A DNA stretch of 64,000 nucleotides from Desulfovibrio sp. (GCA_016218665.1 JACRDI010000026.1:124001-188000); one strand, 5' to 3'. Counted from the stretch's first letter, positions 36,173-44,670 are shown. Numbers and translations are program-made. Notes: generated by a model from the letters alone, not told the origin.

Positions 36173-36472
36173 TTAGTGTTCCGCCAGCTCGCGGGACTTG
36201 AGGTCGATGCCGATCAGGCCCATGAGCAGGTCGGCGAGGACGCCGAAGAGAACGCCGATGATGGGGATGAGCGCCATGGTCAGCAGCGCGAAGTAGAGGT
36301 GGCTTTCATTGTACAGGTTGGTCCACCAGGCTTCCCAGCCGGTGAACTTGCGGGTGTCCGCAACGATGACGATGTTGTCCACCTTGCCTCCGCCTGCGGC
36401 CAGGGCGTACCCGGGCAGCGTAAGGCAGAGAACCATGCACCACGTGAACAGCTTGTACAGACGTGCTTTCAT
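36173..36472 (-). CDS. Small membrane protein, first gene of the TauE operon
   Basis: A 99-residue protein with a signal peptide or signal anchor (cleavage after ALA at about residue 25), a short periplasmic stretch containing TGWEAWWTNLYNESHLY, and a helix at about 58-82 followed by a short cytoplasmic tail. No known domain is recognised. AGGAGGATCCC precedes ATG 36472. It is the first cistron downstream of the sigma-54 promoter and 30 bases ahead of the exporter gene, so it is likely a subunit of that system. Confidence 0.72.
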   Translation of the reverse strand: MKARLYKLFTWCMVLCLTLPGYALAAGGGKVDNIVIVADTRKFTGWEAWWTNLYNESHLYFALLTMALIPIIGVLFGVLADLLMGLIGIDLKSRELAEH

Positions 36473-36581
36473 GGGATCCTCCTGAAACGTGTTCATGACA
36501 CCAAACCCTTGCCACACATCCGGCCTTCGCGTTTTCCGCCCGCAAGGCCGGTTTAATCCCGCGGATTCTTGTGAAATTATG

Positions 36582-36597
36582 AGCAAGGGCCGTGCCA
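36582..36597 (-). promoter_or_regulatory. Sigma-54 (-24/-12) promoter
   Basis: Read leftward the sequence is TGGCACGGCCCTTGCT. This matches the sigma-54 consensus TGGCAC-N4-TTGCW at every conserved base, with correct spacing between GG and GC. It lies about 110 bases upstream of ATG 36472 and faces the five-gene TauE operon. A divergent sigma-54 activator gene begins 140 bases away on the other side, the usual position for a cognate regulator. Confidence 0.9.
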
Positions 36598-36643
36598 CGC
36601 GAAAAAACTTGACGAAATCTTTGATTTTATTTTAATCGTGCAG

Positions 36644-36707
36644 TTGCGGTTGCGTGAATTGCGGCCCGGTTTTGCGCGGTTTTTCTAGGCGGTTTTGCGC
36701 GAAAACC
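36644..36707. promoter_or_regulatory. Cluster of TTGCG motifs, candidate activator-binding site
   Basis: Five TTGCG elements on the plus strand begin at 36644, 36650, 36659, 36672 and 36695. The last is inside the palindrome-like GGTTTTGCGCGAAAACC (36691-36707), and GGTTTTGCGCG occurs twice, 22 bases apart. The cluster is about 50-110 bases upstream of the sigma-54 promoter, where enhancer sites normally lie. The same motif recurs upstream of the gene at 39517. Confidence 0.55.
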
Positions 36708-36736
36708 GGCCCCGGAACCTGCCGACAGGAGGGACC

Positions 36737-39406
36737 ATGGCCTGGGGAGCCTACAGGGCGAAAGCGGAAAGCGCGGCCGAGACGCATTACTTCGCCACCT
36801 GGAGCGTGCGCAGGAAGCTGCTTTTGTCGCTCATTCCGCCCATCCTCCTTATTCTGGTGGTGGCAGGGTACGTCACCAACTGGTTTTCCTCGCGGTATCT
36901 CACCCAGGCGCTGCAGCGCACGGCGCAGGTGCAGAACCTGGCCCAGGCCAGGGAAATCGAGCAGCTGCTCGACTACTACCGGCGCGAGCTGCTCTCCTTG
37001 AGCTCCCGTCCGCCCACCCGCGACCAGTTGGAAGCCGCCATCGCCCAATGGGGGGTGCAGCATCCGGGCATGCTGAAGGAACTCTCCTTTGTCGGCGAAA
37101 ACACGTCGGACACCCTGATGCTTGTGGCCATGCCGCAGGGATTCACCGAGATCCGCCACGACCAGTACAGCTTCATCAAGGCCAGCCCGGTGTCGCAGGC
37201 CCTCAAGCTGCGCGGGCTCAAGCCGGGCTGCGTGCAGTTGTCGGAACTCACCGAGGCGGTCTACCCGCCCTCGGCTTTCCCGCAGCAGGTCGGCTCGCAG
37301 ACCTTCAACCTGTACAGGCTCGCCACGCCGGTGCTGGACAGCCACGGGGTGATCCGCGGGCACCTGGTCCTCGGCATCGACGCCCTCGGCCTGCGCAACA
37401 TCCTCTCCCTGTACAACTCGTCCAAGTCGCCGCTGTACGCCTTTGCCCGCACCAGCGAGACGCGCTTCAGCTATTTCTTCGACGACCAGGGGTGGATTCT
37501 CTTCCAGTCCGAAAACCTCGAGGATCCGGATCGGGAGCTCTCCGCCGAGACGGCGCGGCTGGGCATGACCGGTGACTACGGCATGCCCGACTTCGACAAG
37601 GCCTTCCGGCCGCTGCCCAAGCATGAGAACTACTGGCGCATGGTGGTGGAGGTGCAGTCCGGGCGCGGCGGGGTGGTCGAGCTCGAACCCGCGCAGGAGG
37701 CGGGCGGATTCTTGAGCCAGAGCCATTTTGTGGCCTATGCTCCGGTGCTCTTCCTGGCCAACCCGGAACGCGGCCCGGAGATCGTCGGCGGGGTGGCCTT
37801 CGTGGACCGCAGCCGGCTGACGGACGCGGCCGAGTTCAGGCACCTGGACGTGATGATGGTCATAACGCTTTCCGGCATGGGCCTGGTGGCGCTGGTCATC
37901 GTGTTCATCAGCCGCGTCATCACCCGGCCCCTGCACAAGCTGGCCGCGGAAATCCGCTCAATGTTCGAGACCAAGACCCTCCGGCCCATCAAGCTGGACA
38001 CGCGGGACCTGGAATCCGCCCTGCTGATGCGGGCGCTGAACCGCATGATCCTGTCCATCCAGGACAAGCAGGAGCAGATCCGCCGCCGCGACGAGCAGAT
38101 CCACATGGTGCAGCAACGGGAGAAGGTCTCCTTCGACAACGAGGTTCCGGCCAGCGTCGGCTGGCGCCTTGTGGGCGAGATCCCCGACCTCGTCGGCCAG
38201 AGCCAACCCATCGTCACCCTGCAGAGCATGATCCGCAAGGCCGCCAGCACCGAGGCCGACGTGCTTGTGGTGGGCGAAACCGGCACCGGAAAAGAGCTCA
38301 CCGCGGAGGGCATCCACAAGTTCAGCAGCAGGGCCAGCAAGCCCTTCATCTCCATAAACTGCGGCGGGCTGGACGAAAATCTGCTCATGGACACCCTCTT
38401 CGGCCACGTGAAGGGAGCCTTCACCGAGGCCCGCACAGACCGCAAGGGCGCTTTTCTGGCCAGCGACGGCGGCACCCTGTTCCTGGACGAGATAGGCACG
38501 GCCACGGACCGGGTGCAGAAGGCGCTGCTGCGCGCGCTCTCGGTGCGGCGCATCCGCCCCCTGGGCAGCGACCAGGAGGTGGAGTTCAACGTGCGGGTCA
38601 TCGCCGCAACCAACGTGGATTTGATGGAGCTGGTGCAGCGAGGCGAGTTCCGCGACGACCTCTACTACCGGCTCAAGGTCATCTCCATCCAGACGCCGCC
38701 CCTGCGCCAGCGCAAGGAGGACATCCCCATTCTGGCCAACCATTTCCTCAAGGAGTTGGCGGCGGCGAACGGCGGCAAGGAATTCGGCCTTTCGCGCGGG
38801 GCCCTGGAGAAGCTCATGGGTCACGACTGGCCCGGCAACGTGCGCGAACTCAAGAACTGCATCACCAGGGCCACGGCCTTTGCCGAGAGCGACGTGCTCT
38901 ACGCGGAGGATCTTGTATTCGACGACGCATCGGTGACGCCGTCCCTGCTCTTCGCCGATCCGGTGCAGATCCAGACGCCGCCGCAACTGCTCGGGGGGGG
39001 CGCAATGGGGCAGGGCGCGTATGGAGCGGGCGGCCAAGCGGGCGCTCAGGCTGGCGCGTTGGCCGACGTTCCGCTCGGACGGCAGAACGGGGCGCCTGCG
39101 GCGGCGCACTCCTGGCCGCAGGACGAAGTTCCGCAGCCGCATACGGGAACCCGCGCCGAGGCTGCGGGCCCACGGGCCGTCGACCCGGCAGGGCAGGAGG
39201 CCGCAGGGACGCATCCGCGCGCGCACATCGTGCTGCGCCTGGCCAGGGAGCGCGGGGCCTTCTCCCGGCTTGACTACCAGAACGCGGCTGGGGCAGAGAT
39301 TTCGCAGAGGACTGCGCAGTACGACCTGCAAGCGTTGGTGAAAAAGGGAATCTTGCGCAAGACGGGCAAGGGGCCGGCCACGCTGTACTTGCTTGCCGGA
39401 GAATAA
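36737..39406 (+). CDS. Membrane-bound sigma-54-dependent transcription activator
   Basis: An 889-residue sensor-regulator in one chain: helix at about 28-48, periplasmic sensor region at about 50-370 (Cache-like by length), helix at about 373-396, HAMP at about 396-450, short coiled coil, and an AAA+ sigma-54 interaction domain at about 487-725. Walker A is GETGTGKE (about 513) and Walker B GTLFLDEIG. The sigma-54-contacting loop reads GAFTEA instead of GAFTGA. After a Gly/Gln/Ala-rich linker the C-terminus (about 825-889) looks like a winged helix (RTAQYDLQALVKKGILRK), not the usual Fis-type HTH. ATG 36737 follows AGGAGG; the TTG at 36695 is less likely. Divergent from the sigma-54 promoter, it probably controls that operon. 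Confidence 0.9.
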   Translation: MAWGAYRAKAESAAETHYFATWSVRRKLLLSLIPPILLILVVAGYVTNWFSSRYLTQALQRTAQVQNLAQAREIEQLLDYYRRELLSLSSRPPTRDQLEAAIAQWGVQHPGMLKELSFVGENTSDTLMLVAMPQGFTEIRHDQYSFIKASPVSQALKLRGLKPGCVQLSELTEAVYPPSAFPQQVGSQTFNLYRLATPVLDSHGVIRGHLVLGIDALGLRNILSLYNSSKSPLYAFARTSETRFSYFFDDQGWILFQSENLEDPDRELSAETARLGMTGDYGMPDFDKAFRPLPKHENYWRMVVEVQSGRGGVVELEPAQEAGGFLSQSHFVAYAPVLFLANPERGPEIVGGVAFVDRSRLTDAAEFRHLDVMMVITLSGMGLVALVIVFISRVITRPLHKLAAEIRSMFETKTLRPIKLDTRDLESALLMRALNRMILSIQDKQEQIRRRDEQIHMVQQREKVSFDNEVPASVGWRLVGEIPDLVGQSQPIVTLQSMIRKAASTEADVLVVGETGTGKELTAEGIHKFSSRASKPFISINCGGLDENLLMDTLFGHVKGAFTEARTDRKGAFLASDGGTLFLDEIGTATDRVQKALLRALSVRRIRPLGSDQEVEFNVRVIAATNVDLMELVQRGEFRDDLYYRLKVISIQTPPLRQRKEDIPILANHFLKELAAANGGKEFGLSRGALEKLMGHDWPGNVRELKNCITRATAFAESDVLYAEDLVFDDASVTPSLLFADPVQIQTPPQLLGGGAMGQGAYGAGGQAGAQAGALADVPLGRQNGAPAAAHSWPQDEVPQPHTGTRAEAAGPRAVDPAGQEAAGTHPRAHIVLRLARERGAFSRLDYQNAAGAEISQRTAQYDLQALVKKGILRKTGKGPATLYLLAGE

Positions 39407-39425
39407 TGCCGCAACGGATGCGCGT

Positions 39426-39457
39426 TTGCGCGTCTTGGTCGTTGCGCGATTTGCGCG
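39426..39457. promoter_or_regulatory. TTGCGCG triplet upstream of the PEP-synthase-like gene
   Basis: Three TTGCGCG copies begin at 39426, 39442 and 39451, the last two as a 9-base direct repeat (TTGCGCGAT). They lie 60-91 bases before GTG 39517 and match motifs in the TauE operon control region. No convincing -24/-12 element was found here. Confidence 0.5.
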
Positions 39458-39516
39458 ATAGTCTGTGCCTTCTGGGGTGGCCTTTGTGGAGGGCTGGCGA
39501 TTTTGAGGGGGGAGCG

Positions 39517-42195
39517 GTGCAGAGCGAGATCCTGACCAACATCAAGAAACTGTTTTGCACCCTGTGCGGCAAGCGGCTGGGCAGCTGCGAGAACGAGCAT
39601 ATCCAGGAAGAGTTCCGGAGGAAGTACCGGCACTTCCAGGAACTGCTGGAGTCCAATTCCGAGCTGCTCAAGATCGTCACCGACATGGAGGTGAAGCTGC
39701 GCGGGGAGCAGGTGTACGGCATGTCCTACATCCGCGCCCAGGCCACGCGGGCGGTGTTTCACGCCCTGCGCATGGCCGCCAGTTTTGAGAGTCTCTCCGG
39801 AAAACCGAATGCGCGATTGCGCGATAAGGTGAACGAGATCCAGGCGCAGATCAAGGAAGACCTGGAATCGCGCAAGGAATACCATTTCCCGGAGCATGTG
39901 CTGCCGTACGCGCGCATCACCCGCGACATGGTGGACGCCGTTGGCGGCAAGAGCGCCAACCTGGGCGAGATATTGAACCGCGTGGGCCTGCCGGTGCCGC
40001 GCGGCTTCGCCATCACCACCAGCGCCTTCCAGGACTTTTTCGTCCACGCGGGAATCTGGGCGGAGATCAAGCGCATCAAGCTCGGCATCGTCCCCGACGC
40101 GCCGGACTCGCTGGAAATGGCCAGCGAAGAGATCCAGCGGGCCATCCTCACCGCGCCCATGCCCCCGGCCCTGGAGCAGGAGATCCTGGCCGCGCACACC
40201 CGCCTGGCGGAGCAGTGCGACAAGGACCCGGACGAAATCACCGTCGCCCTGCGCTCCAGCGCCATCGGCGAGGACAGCGAGTTTTCCTTCGCCGGGCAGT
40301 ACCTTTCGGTGCTCAACGTGCCGCGCAGGCGCCTCATCAGCACCTACCGCTACGTGCTGGCCAGCCTGTACACCTCGCGCGCCATCTCCTACCGGCTGCT
40401 CAAGGGAATCGTGGACGAGGACATGTGCATGAGCGTGGCCTGCCTGGAGATGATCAGCTCGGTGGCCAGCGGCGTCATGTACACACGGCACCCCTTCAAC
40501 TCCCACGACGACCGCGTGCTCATCAACGCCGTGTGGGGGCTGGGGCCCTACGCGGTGGACGGCGTCATCACCCCGGACAGCCAGTCCCTGGTGCGCGGCA
40601 GCCTGGAGGCCCAGGACGTGCGCATCGCCGAGAAGCCGGTGATGCTGACCTGCGGGCCGGGCGGCGCGCTGGTGGAACAGCCCGTGCCCGAAGACAAGCG
40701 CGGCAAGCCCTGCCTCACGGACGAGCAGGCGCGCATCCTGGCCGGCTATGCCCTGAAGCTGGAGGCGCACTACGGCACCGCCCAGGACATCGAATGGGCC
40801 CTGACGCCGGGCGGCCGGCTGCTTATCCTGCAGGCGCGCCCCCTGGGCGTGGTGGACGGAGAGGCGGCCATTCCCGCCGGCATGCCCAGCATGGCCGGGC
40901 GCCAGCCCCTGTTCGCCGCAGGAGAGGTGGCCCAGCCGGGCATCGGCGGGGGGCCGGCCTTCGTCGTCGCGGGCGACGACGACCTGAGCGCCTTCCCCGA
41001 GGGCGGCGTGCTGGTGGCCCCGCACTCCTCGCCGAAGTTCATGGTGCTGATGCAGAAGGCCCAGGCCATACTGGCGGATTTCGGCAGCGTCACCGGGCAC
41101 ATGGCGTCCCTCTCGCGCGAGTTCGGGGTGCCCACTCTGCTGGGCCTCAAGACTGCCACCAGCGCCATCAAGACCGGCGACCTGGTCACCGTGGACGCCT
41201 ATTCCGGCAAGGTCTACGCGGGACTGGTGGAGGAGCTCATGGCCTTCAAGGCGCCCAAGACCGCGCACATGGACGGCACCCCCGTGCACGAGGTGCTCGC
41301 CCGCGTGGCCCGGCACATCATTCCGTTGAACCTCATCGACCCCAAGGCCGAGGGCTTCCGCGTGGCCGGGTGCAGCACCCTGCACGACGTGATGCGCCTG
41401 CTGCACGAGCGCTGCTACCGCGAAATGTTCAAGCTGAGCGACATGGCCTCGGGCGATACGGGCGTTGCCATGCGGCTCAAGGCCCAGACCGGGCTGGACC
41501 TCTATGTCATCGACCTGGGCGGCGGGGTGGAGCCCTGCGTGGACCGTAAGAAGCAGCTGGACCCCGCCGAGGTGACCTCCAAGCCTTTCAAGGCCCTGCT
41601 CGACGGGCTGCTGCTCGACCAGGCGCAGCTCTCCACGCCCCGGCCCGTGCAGATGAAGGGCCTGCTCTCGGTCATGGGCCAGCAGATGATCTCCAACCCC
41701 AACGCCGGGGGAGAGCGCTTCGGCGACCGCAGCTACGCCATCATCTCCGACAAGTACATCAACTTCAGCTCGCGCGTGGGCTATCACTACGGCGTGCTGG
41801 ACTGCTACTGCGGCCGCACGGTGAGCAAGAACTACATCACCTTCTCCTTCAAGGGCGGCGCGGCCGACGACGCCAAGCGCGCCCGCCGCGCCCGGGCCAT
41901 CGGCCTCATCCTGGAAGCCAACGGCTTCAATGTGGAGGTGCAGGGCGACCGCGTGGTGGGCCGCCTGCAGAAGCACGACACCGAGGTCATCATGGAGAAG
42001 CTGTGGCTCATGGGCAAGCTGCTGCAGTTCACCCGGCAGACGGACATGCTCATGGTGGACGAGAAGAGCGTTGAGGCCATGGCCCGCTGCTTCCTCTCGG
42101 GCCAGTATGTGCTGGACGTGTCCTGCCCCATCACCGAGACGGCGGCCAAGCTGCCGGACAAGCGCCCCCAGCGCGCGGAGCCGGGCCCGCATTGA
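39517..42195 (+). CDS. PEP-synthase-like protein without the PEP-binding barrel
   Basis: An 892-residue protein with part of the PEP synthase/pyruvate phosphate dikinase architecture. Residues about 1-45 contain a Cys cluster (FCTLCGKRLGSCENEH), then a helical segment, and from about 130 to 455 an ATP-grasp nucleotide-binding domain (VGGKSANLGEI, then ALRSSAIGEDS, and GVMYTRHPF). The swivelling phosphohistidine domain follows at about 470-560, with TGHMASLSREFGVPTLLG and His528 as the candidate. The last 330 residues do not resemble the TIM barrel that binds PEP; they form a domain I do not recognise. It may transfer phosphate to an unknown acceptor, as rifampin phosphotransferase does. GTG 39517 follows GAGGGGGGAG. 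Confidence 0.82.
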   Translation: MQSEILTNIKKLFCTLCGKRLGSCENEHIQEEFRRKYRHFQELLESNSELLKIVTDMEVKLRGEQVYGMSYIRAQATRAVFHALRMAASFESLSGKPNARLRDKVNEIQAQIKEDLESRKEYHFPEHVLPYARITRDMVDAVGGKSANLGEILNRVGLPVPRGFAITTSAFQDFFVHAGIWAEIKRIKLGIVPDAPDSLEMASEEIQRAILTAPMPPALEQEILAAHTRLAEQCDKDPDEITVALRSSAIGEDSEFSFAGQYLSVLNVPRRRLISTYRYVLASLYTSRAISYRLLKGIVDEDMCMSVACLEMISSVASGVMYTRHPFNSHDDRVLINAVWGLGPYAVDGVITPDSQSLVRGSLEAQDVRIAEKPVMLTCGPGGALVEQPVPEDKRGKPCLTDEQARILAGYALKLEAHYGTAQDIEWALTPGGRLLILQARPLGVVDGEAAIPAGMPSMAGRQPLFAAGEVAQPGIGGGPAFVVAGDDDLSAFPEGGVLVAPHSSPKFMVLMQKAQAILADFGSVTGHMASLSREFGVPTLLGLKTATSAIKTGDLVTVDAYSGKVYAGLVEELMAFKAPKTAHMDGTPVHEVLARVARHIIPLNLIDPKAEGFRVAGCSTLHDVMRLLHERCYREMFKLSDMASGDTGVAMRLKAQTGLDLYVIDLGGGVEPCVDRKKQLDPAEVTSKPFKALLDGLLLDQAQLSTPRPVQMKGLLSVMGQQMISNPNAGGERFGDRSYAIISDKYINFSSRVGYHYGVLDCYCGRTVSKNYITFSFKGGAADDAKRARRARAIGLILEANGFNVEVQGDRVVGRLQKHDTEVIMEKLWLMGKLLQFTRQTDMLMVDEKSVEAMARCFLSGQYVLDVSCPITETAAKLPDKRPQRAEPGPH

Positions 42196-42238
42196 TCTCT
42201 GGCGCACGTGCGGAGCAAGAAAGGGGCGAAGGCCGCAA

Positions 42239-42302
42239 GGACCAGCCGTAGGGCCAGCCGGAAGGGCCAGCCGGAAGCACTAGCCGCAAGGACCAGGCGT
42301 AA
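42239..42302 (+). repeat. Degenerate 13-base tandem repeats
   Basis: About five units with consensus near GGGCCAGCCGGAA follow each other; two neighbouring copies (42251-42263 and 42264-42276) are identical. More diverged copies flank them on both sides (42226-42340). They fill the space between the PEP-synthase-like stop and the convergent glycosyltransferase gene. Units of 13 bases without unique spacers are not a CRISPR array. Confidence 0.7.
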
Positions 42303-42338
42303 AAGCCCGCCGGAAAGGTGGCCGGGGCCTGGCGGAAG

Positions 42339-43361
42339 CTAGCCGCCGGCCAGTTCCAGGGTGTGGAACAGCCGCTGGGCCGCTTCGTCGGGTTCTATGG
42401 AGGTGAGGCACTCGCGGCCGCGTTTGCAGCGCGTGGTGCCGTGCAGGGAGCAGGGCCGGCAGGGCAGGTCGCGCTCCAGCACGGTGTCGAAGGGCCCGCT
42501 TGGGTAGAAGCCCCAAACCTTGGCCGTGGGGCCGAAGAGCGCCACCACCGGCGTGCCCACGGCCGTGGCCAGGTGCATCGGGCCGGAGTCGCCGGTGACC
42601 AGCGCGCGCGCCTGGGCCAGAATGGCGCAGGTTTCGCGCAGGGCCGTGCGGCCGGTCAGGTTGCGCGGGTCGTCCAAGGCCTGCAGGTGGTCGGGGTTCT
42701 TGCCCACGATGATCCAGTCCAGCCCCTGGCGCTCTATGAGCGGGATGAGCGAGAGCCAGTAGCCCATGGGCCAGGCCTTGTGCGGGTGCGTGGCGAAGGG
42801 GTGCAGCGCCACGAAGGGCTTCGTCAGGCCGATGTGGCCCAGGTGCTCCCGCGCGGCGATGGTTTCCTGGTGCGAAAGGTGGATGACCGGGCGCACCTCC
42901 GCGGCCGGGGGCGGCGTGTCGTCCAGGGCCAGGGCGTAGCGCTGGGGCACGTTCAGGGCCTCCAGCCGCTGGCGCAGGAAGTCCGCGCGGCAGCGAGCGT
43001 ACACCCGGCGCGACACGCCGAACTTGGGATAGCTGCGCACAATGCCTTCCCAGCGCAGCTTCAGCGCCAGGGACCGCAGCGAGCGGTGCAGGTCGATGAA
43101 GCCCATGCCAGTGCAGTCCGCGGCGATGCGCCGGGACTTGCGCCACCAGTCGTGGCCGTCGATCTCATCCTGGGTGATGCCGATGACCTCGTCCACGGCC
43201 GGGTGGTTGGCCAGCAGGGGGGCGAGGTTGCTGCGGGTGATGACGGTGAAGCGCGCCTGGCGGGTTTTGTGCCACCAGGAAAGCACGCCCGTGGTCAGGG
43301 TCACGTCGCCCAGGGCGCTGGCACGAAACACCGCCCATCTGTCCGGAAAATCCCTGACCAT
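42339..43361 (-). CDS. Family 9 glycosyltransferase (heptosyltransferase-like)
   Basis: A 340-residue protein of GT9, the family of ADP-heptose:LPS heptosyltransferases. The N-terminal domain starts with FRASALGDVTLTTGVLSWW, the equivalent of the RxxxLGDxxL motif. The C-terminal half has VALHPFATHPHKAWP, ARALVTGDSGPMHLATAVGTPVVALFGPT, the nucleotide-sugar-binding region, and a Cys-rich stretch LPCRPCSLHG with GRECL. It presumably adds a sugar to the lipopolysaccharide core at the inner face of the inner membrane. The ATG at 43361 has GGAG nine bases upstream; the GTG at 43397 is a weaker alternative. It is divergent from the CNNM gene. Confidence 0.85.
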   Translation of the reverse strand: MVRDFPDRWAVFRASALGDVTLTTGVLSWWHKTRQARFTVITRSNLAPLLANHPAVDEVIGITQDEIDGHDWWRKSRRIAADCTGMGFIDLHRSLRSLALKLRWEGIVRSYPKFGVSRRVYARCRADFLRQRLEALNVPQRYALALDDTPPPAAEVRPVIHLSHQETIAAREHLGHIGLTKPFVALHPFATHPHKAWPMGYWLSLIPLIERQGLDWIIVGKNPDHLQALDDPRNLTGRTALRETCAILAQARALVTGDSGPMHLATAVGTPVVALFGPTAKVWGFYPSGPFDTVLERDLPCRPCSLHGTTRCKRGRECLTSIEPDEAAQRLFHTLELAGG

Positions 43362-43537
43362 GTTGCACCACTCCACGGAATTGGCCCAAAGCTGCACGCC
43401 CGGACCCGTGAAACATGGCGTGGAACCGTGTTTGAAGTCAAGGCCAAAGGCTGTTGCGGGGGCCGGGGGAAACTGTTAGGTCTGGCGCATACCGGAAACC
43501 CGCGCATCGGGTCCGCCGGGACCGGAACCATGCAGCT

Positions 43538-44602
43538 ATGATCGAACTCATCCTCGCCGTCGTCCTGGCAACGGGCATCTCCTTTCTGTGCTCCATCACG
43601 GAAGCCGCGTTCTATTCCTTTCCCATGAGCCGCATCGAGCAGCTGCGCAAGCAGGGCAAGAAGGCCGGAGATATCCTGGCCGATTTGCGGCGCGACGTGG
43701 AAAAGCCCATCACCGCCATCCTCACCTTCAACACCGCGGCGGCCACGGCCGGTGCGGCGGTGGCCGGCGCCTCGGCCGTGAAGGTCTTCGGGGACGACTC
43801 CCTGGGCTGGTTCACGGCGGCCTTCACGCTGCTCATCCTCGTGTTCGGCGAAATCGTGCCCAAGACCACGGGCGTGGCCTACGCCCGCCAGCTGGCTCCG
43901 TTCATGGCCAAGCCGCTCAAGTGGCTGATCCTCGTGTGCCTGCCCATCATCTGGCTTCTGGGCGGCGTGGTGAAGCTCATCCGCAGCCGCAGCAAGACGC
44001 CAGAGGCCGACGAGGACGACATCCGCGCCCTGGTGTCCCTCACGCGGCGGCAGGGCATCCTGAAGCCCTACGAGGAGTCGGCCATCAAGAGCATCCTCGC
44101 GCTGGACAGCAAGCGCGTGGCCGAGATCATGACCCCGCGCACGGTGGTGTTCTCCCTGCCGGCGGACATGACCGTGGGCGAGGCCATGGCCGCCAACCGC
44201 AACTGGCCGCACACCCGGGTGCCCATCTACGAGGGCGAGGACTCCGAGGACATCGTGGGCATAGTGTACCGGCGCCAGGTGTACGAGGCCGCGGCCGACG
44301 ACCGCGCGGACCTGACCCTGGGCGAGATGATGAAGCCGGTGCGCTTCGTGGTGGAGAACCTGACCCTGGACAAGGCCCTGCGCAGCTTTCTGGAGAGCCG
44401 CACGCACCTCTTCGTGGTGCTGGACGAGTACGGCGGCATGGCCGGGGTGGTGAGCCTGGAGGACGTGCTGGAGGAGATGCTCGGCAGCGAGATAGTGGAC
44501 GAGACCGACGAGGTGGTGGACATGCGCGAGCTGGCCCGGCGCCGCAGAAGCGCGCTGGCGGCCGCAAAACGCGGCGAGGGCGGTGGACAGCACGGCATTT
44601 GA
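43538..44602 (+). CDS. CNNM-domain membrane protein with paired CBS domains
   Basis: A 354-residue inner-membrane protein of the CorB/CNNM (hemolysin-like) family, often linked to magnesium or cobalt efflux. The DUF21/CNNM domain covers about 1-175 with three or four helices (SFLCSITEAAFYS, VFGEIVPKTTGVAYAR). A tandem CBS pair, about 195-330, contains MTPRTVVFSLPADMTV and YGGMAGVVSLEDVLEEMLG. The usual C-terminal CorC/HlyC transporter-associated domain is absent; the protein ends with a short Arg/Ala-rich tail. Start ATG 43538 begins the first helix; the ribosome-binding site is weak. It precedes the ccm operon by 69 bases and could share transcription. Confidence 0.87.
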   Translation: MIELILAVVLATGISFLCSITEAAFYSFPMSRIEQLRKQGKKAGDILADLRRDVEKPITAILTFNTAAATAGAAVAGASAVKVFGDDSLGWFTAAFTLLILVFGEIVPKTTGVAYARQLAPFMAKPLKWLILVCLPIIWLLGGVVKLIRSRSKTPEADEDDIRALVSLTRRQGILKPYEESAIKSILALDSKRVAEIMTPRTVVFSLPADMTVGEAMAANRNWPHTRVPIYEGEDSEDIVGIVYRRQVYEAAADDRADLTLGEMMKPVRFVVENLTLDKALRSFLESRTHLFVVLDEYGGMAGVVSLEDVLEEMLGSEIVDETDEVVDMRELARRRRSALAAAKRGEGGGQHGI

Positions 44603-44670
44603 CGTGTAGAGGACTGACATCGTTGTTCCGGAAGTGAAGAGCCAACAACGAAACAGATAGCGGGAAGACC

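Noticed and set aside
36695-36736. TTG start at 36695 for the sigma-54 activator
   Set aside because: It falls inside the GGTTTTGCGCGAAAACC palindrome, with no ribosome-binding site; ATG 36737 is preceded by AGGAGG.
39407-39516. Second sigma-54 promoter ahead of the PEP-synthase-like gene
   Set aside because: GG and GC pairs occur, but none with the required 10-base spacing and flanking consensus.
42226-42340. Possible CRISPR-like array
   Set aside because: Units are 13 bases and directly abutting, without spacers.
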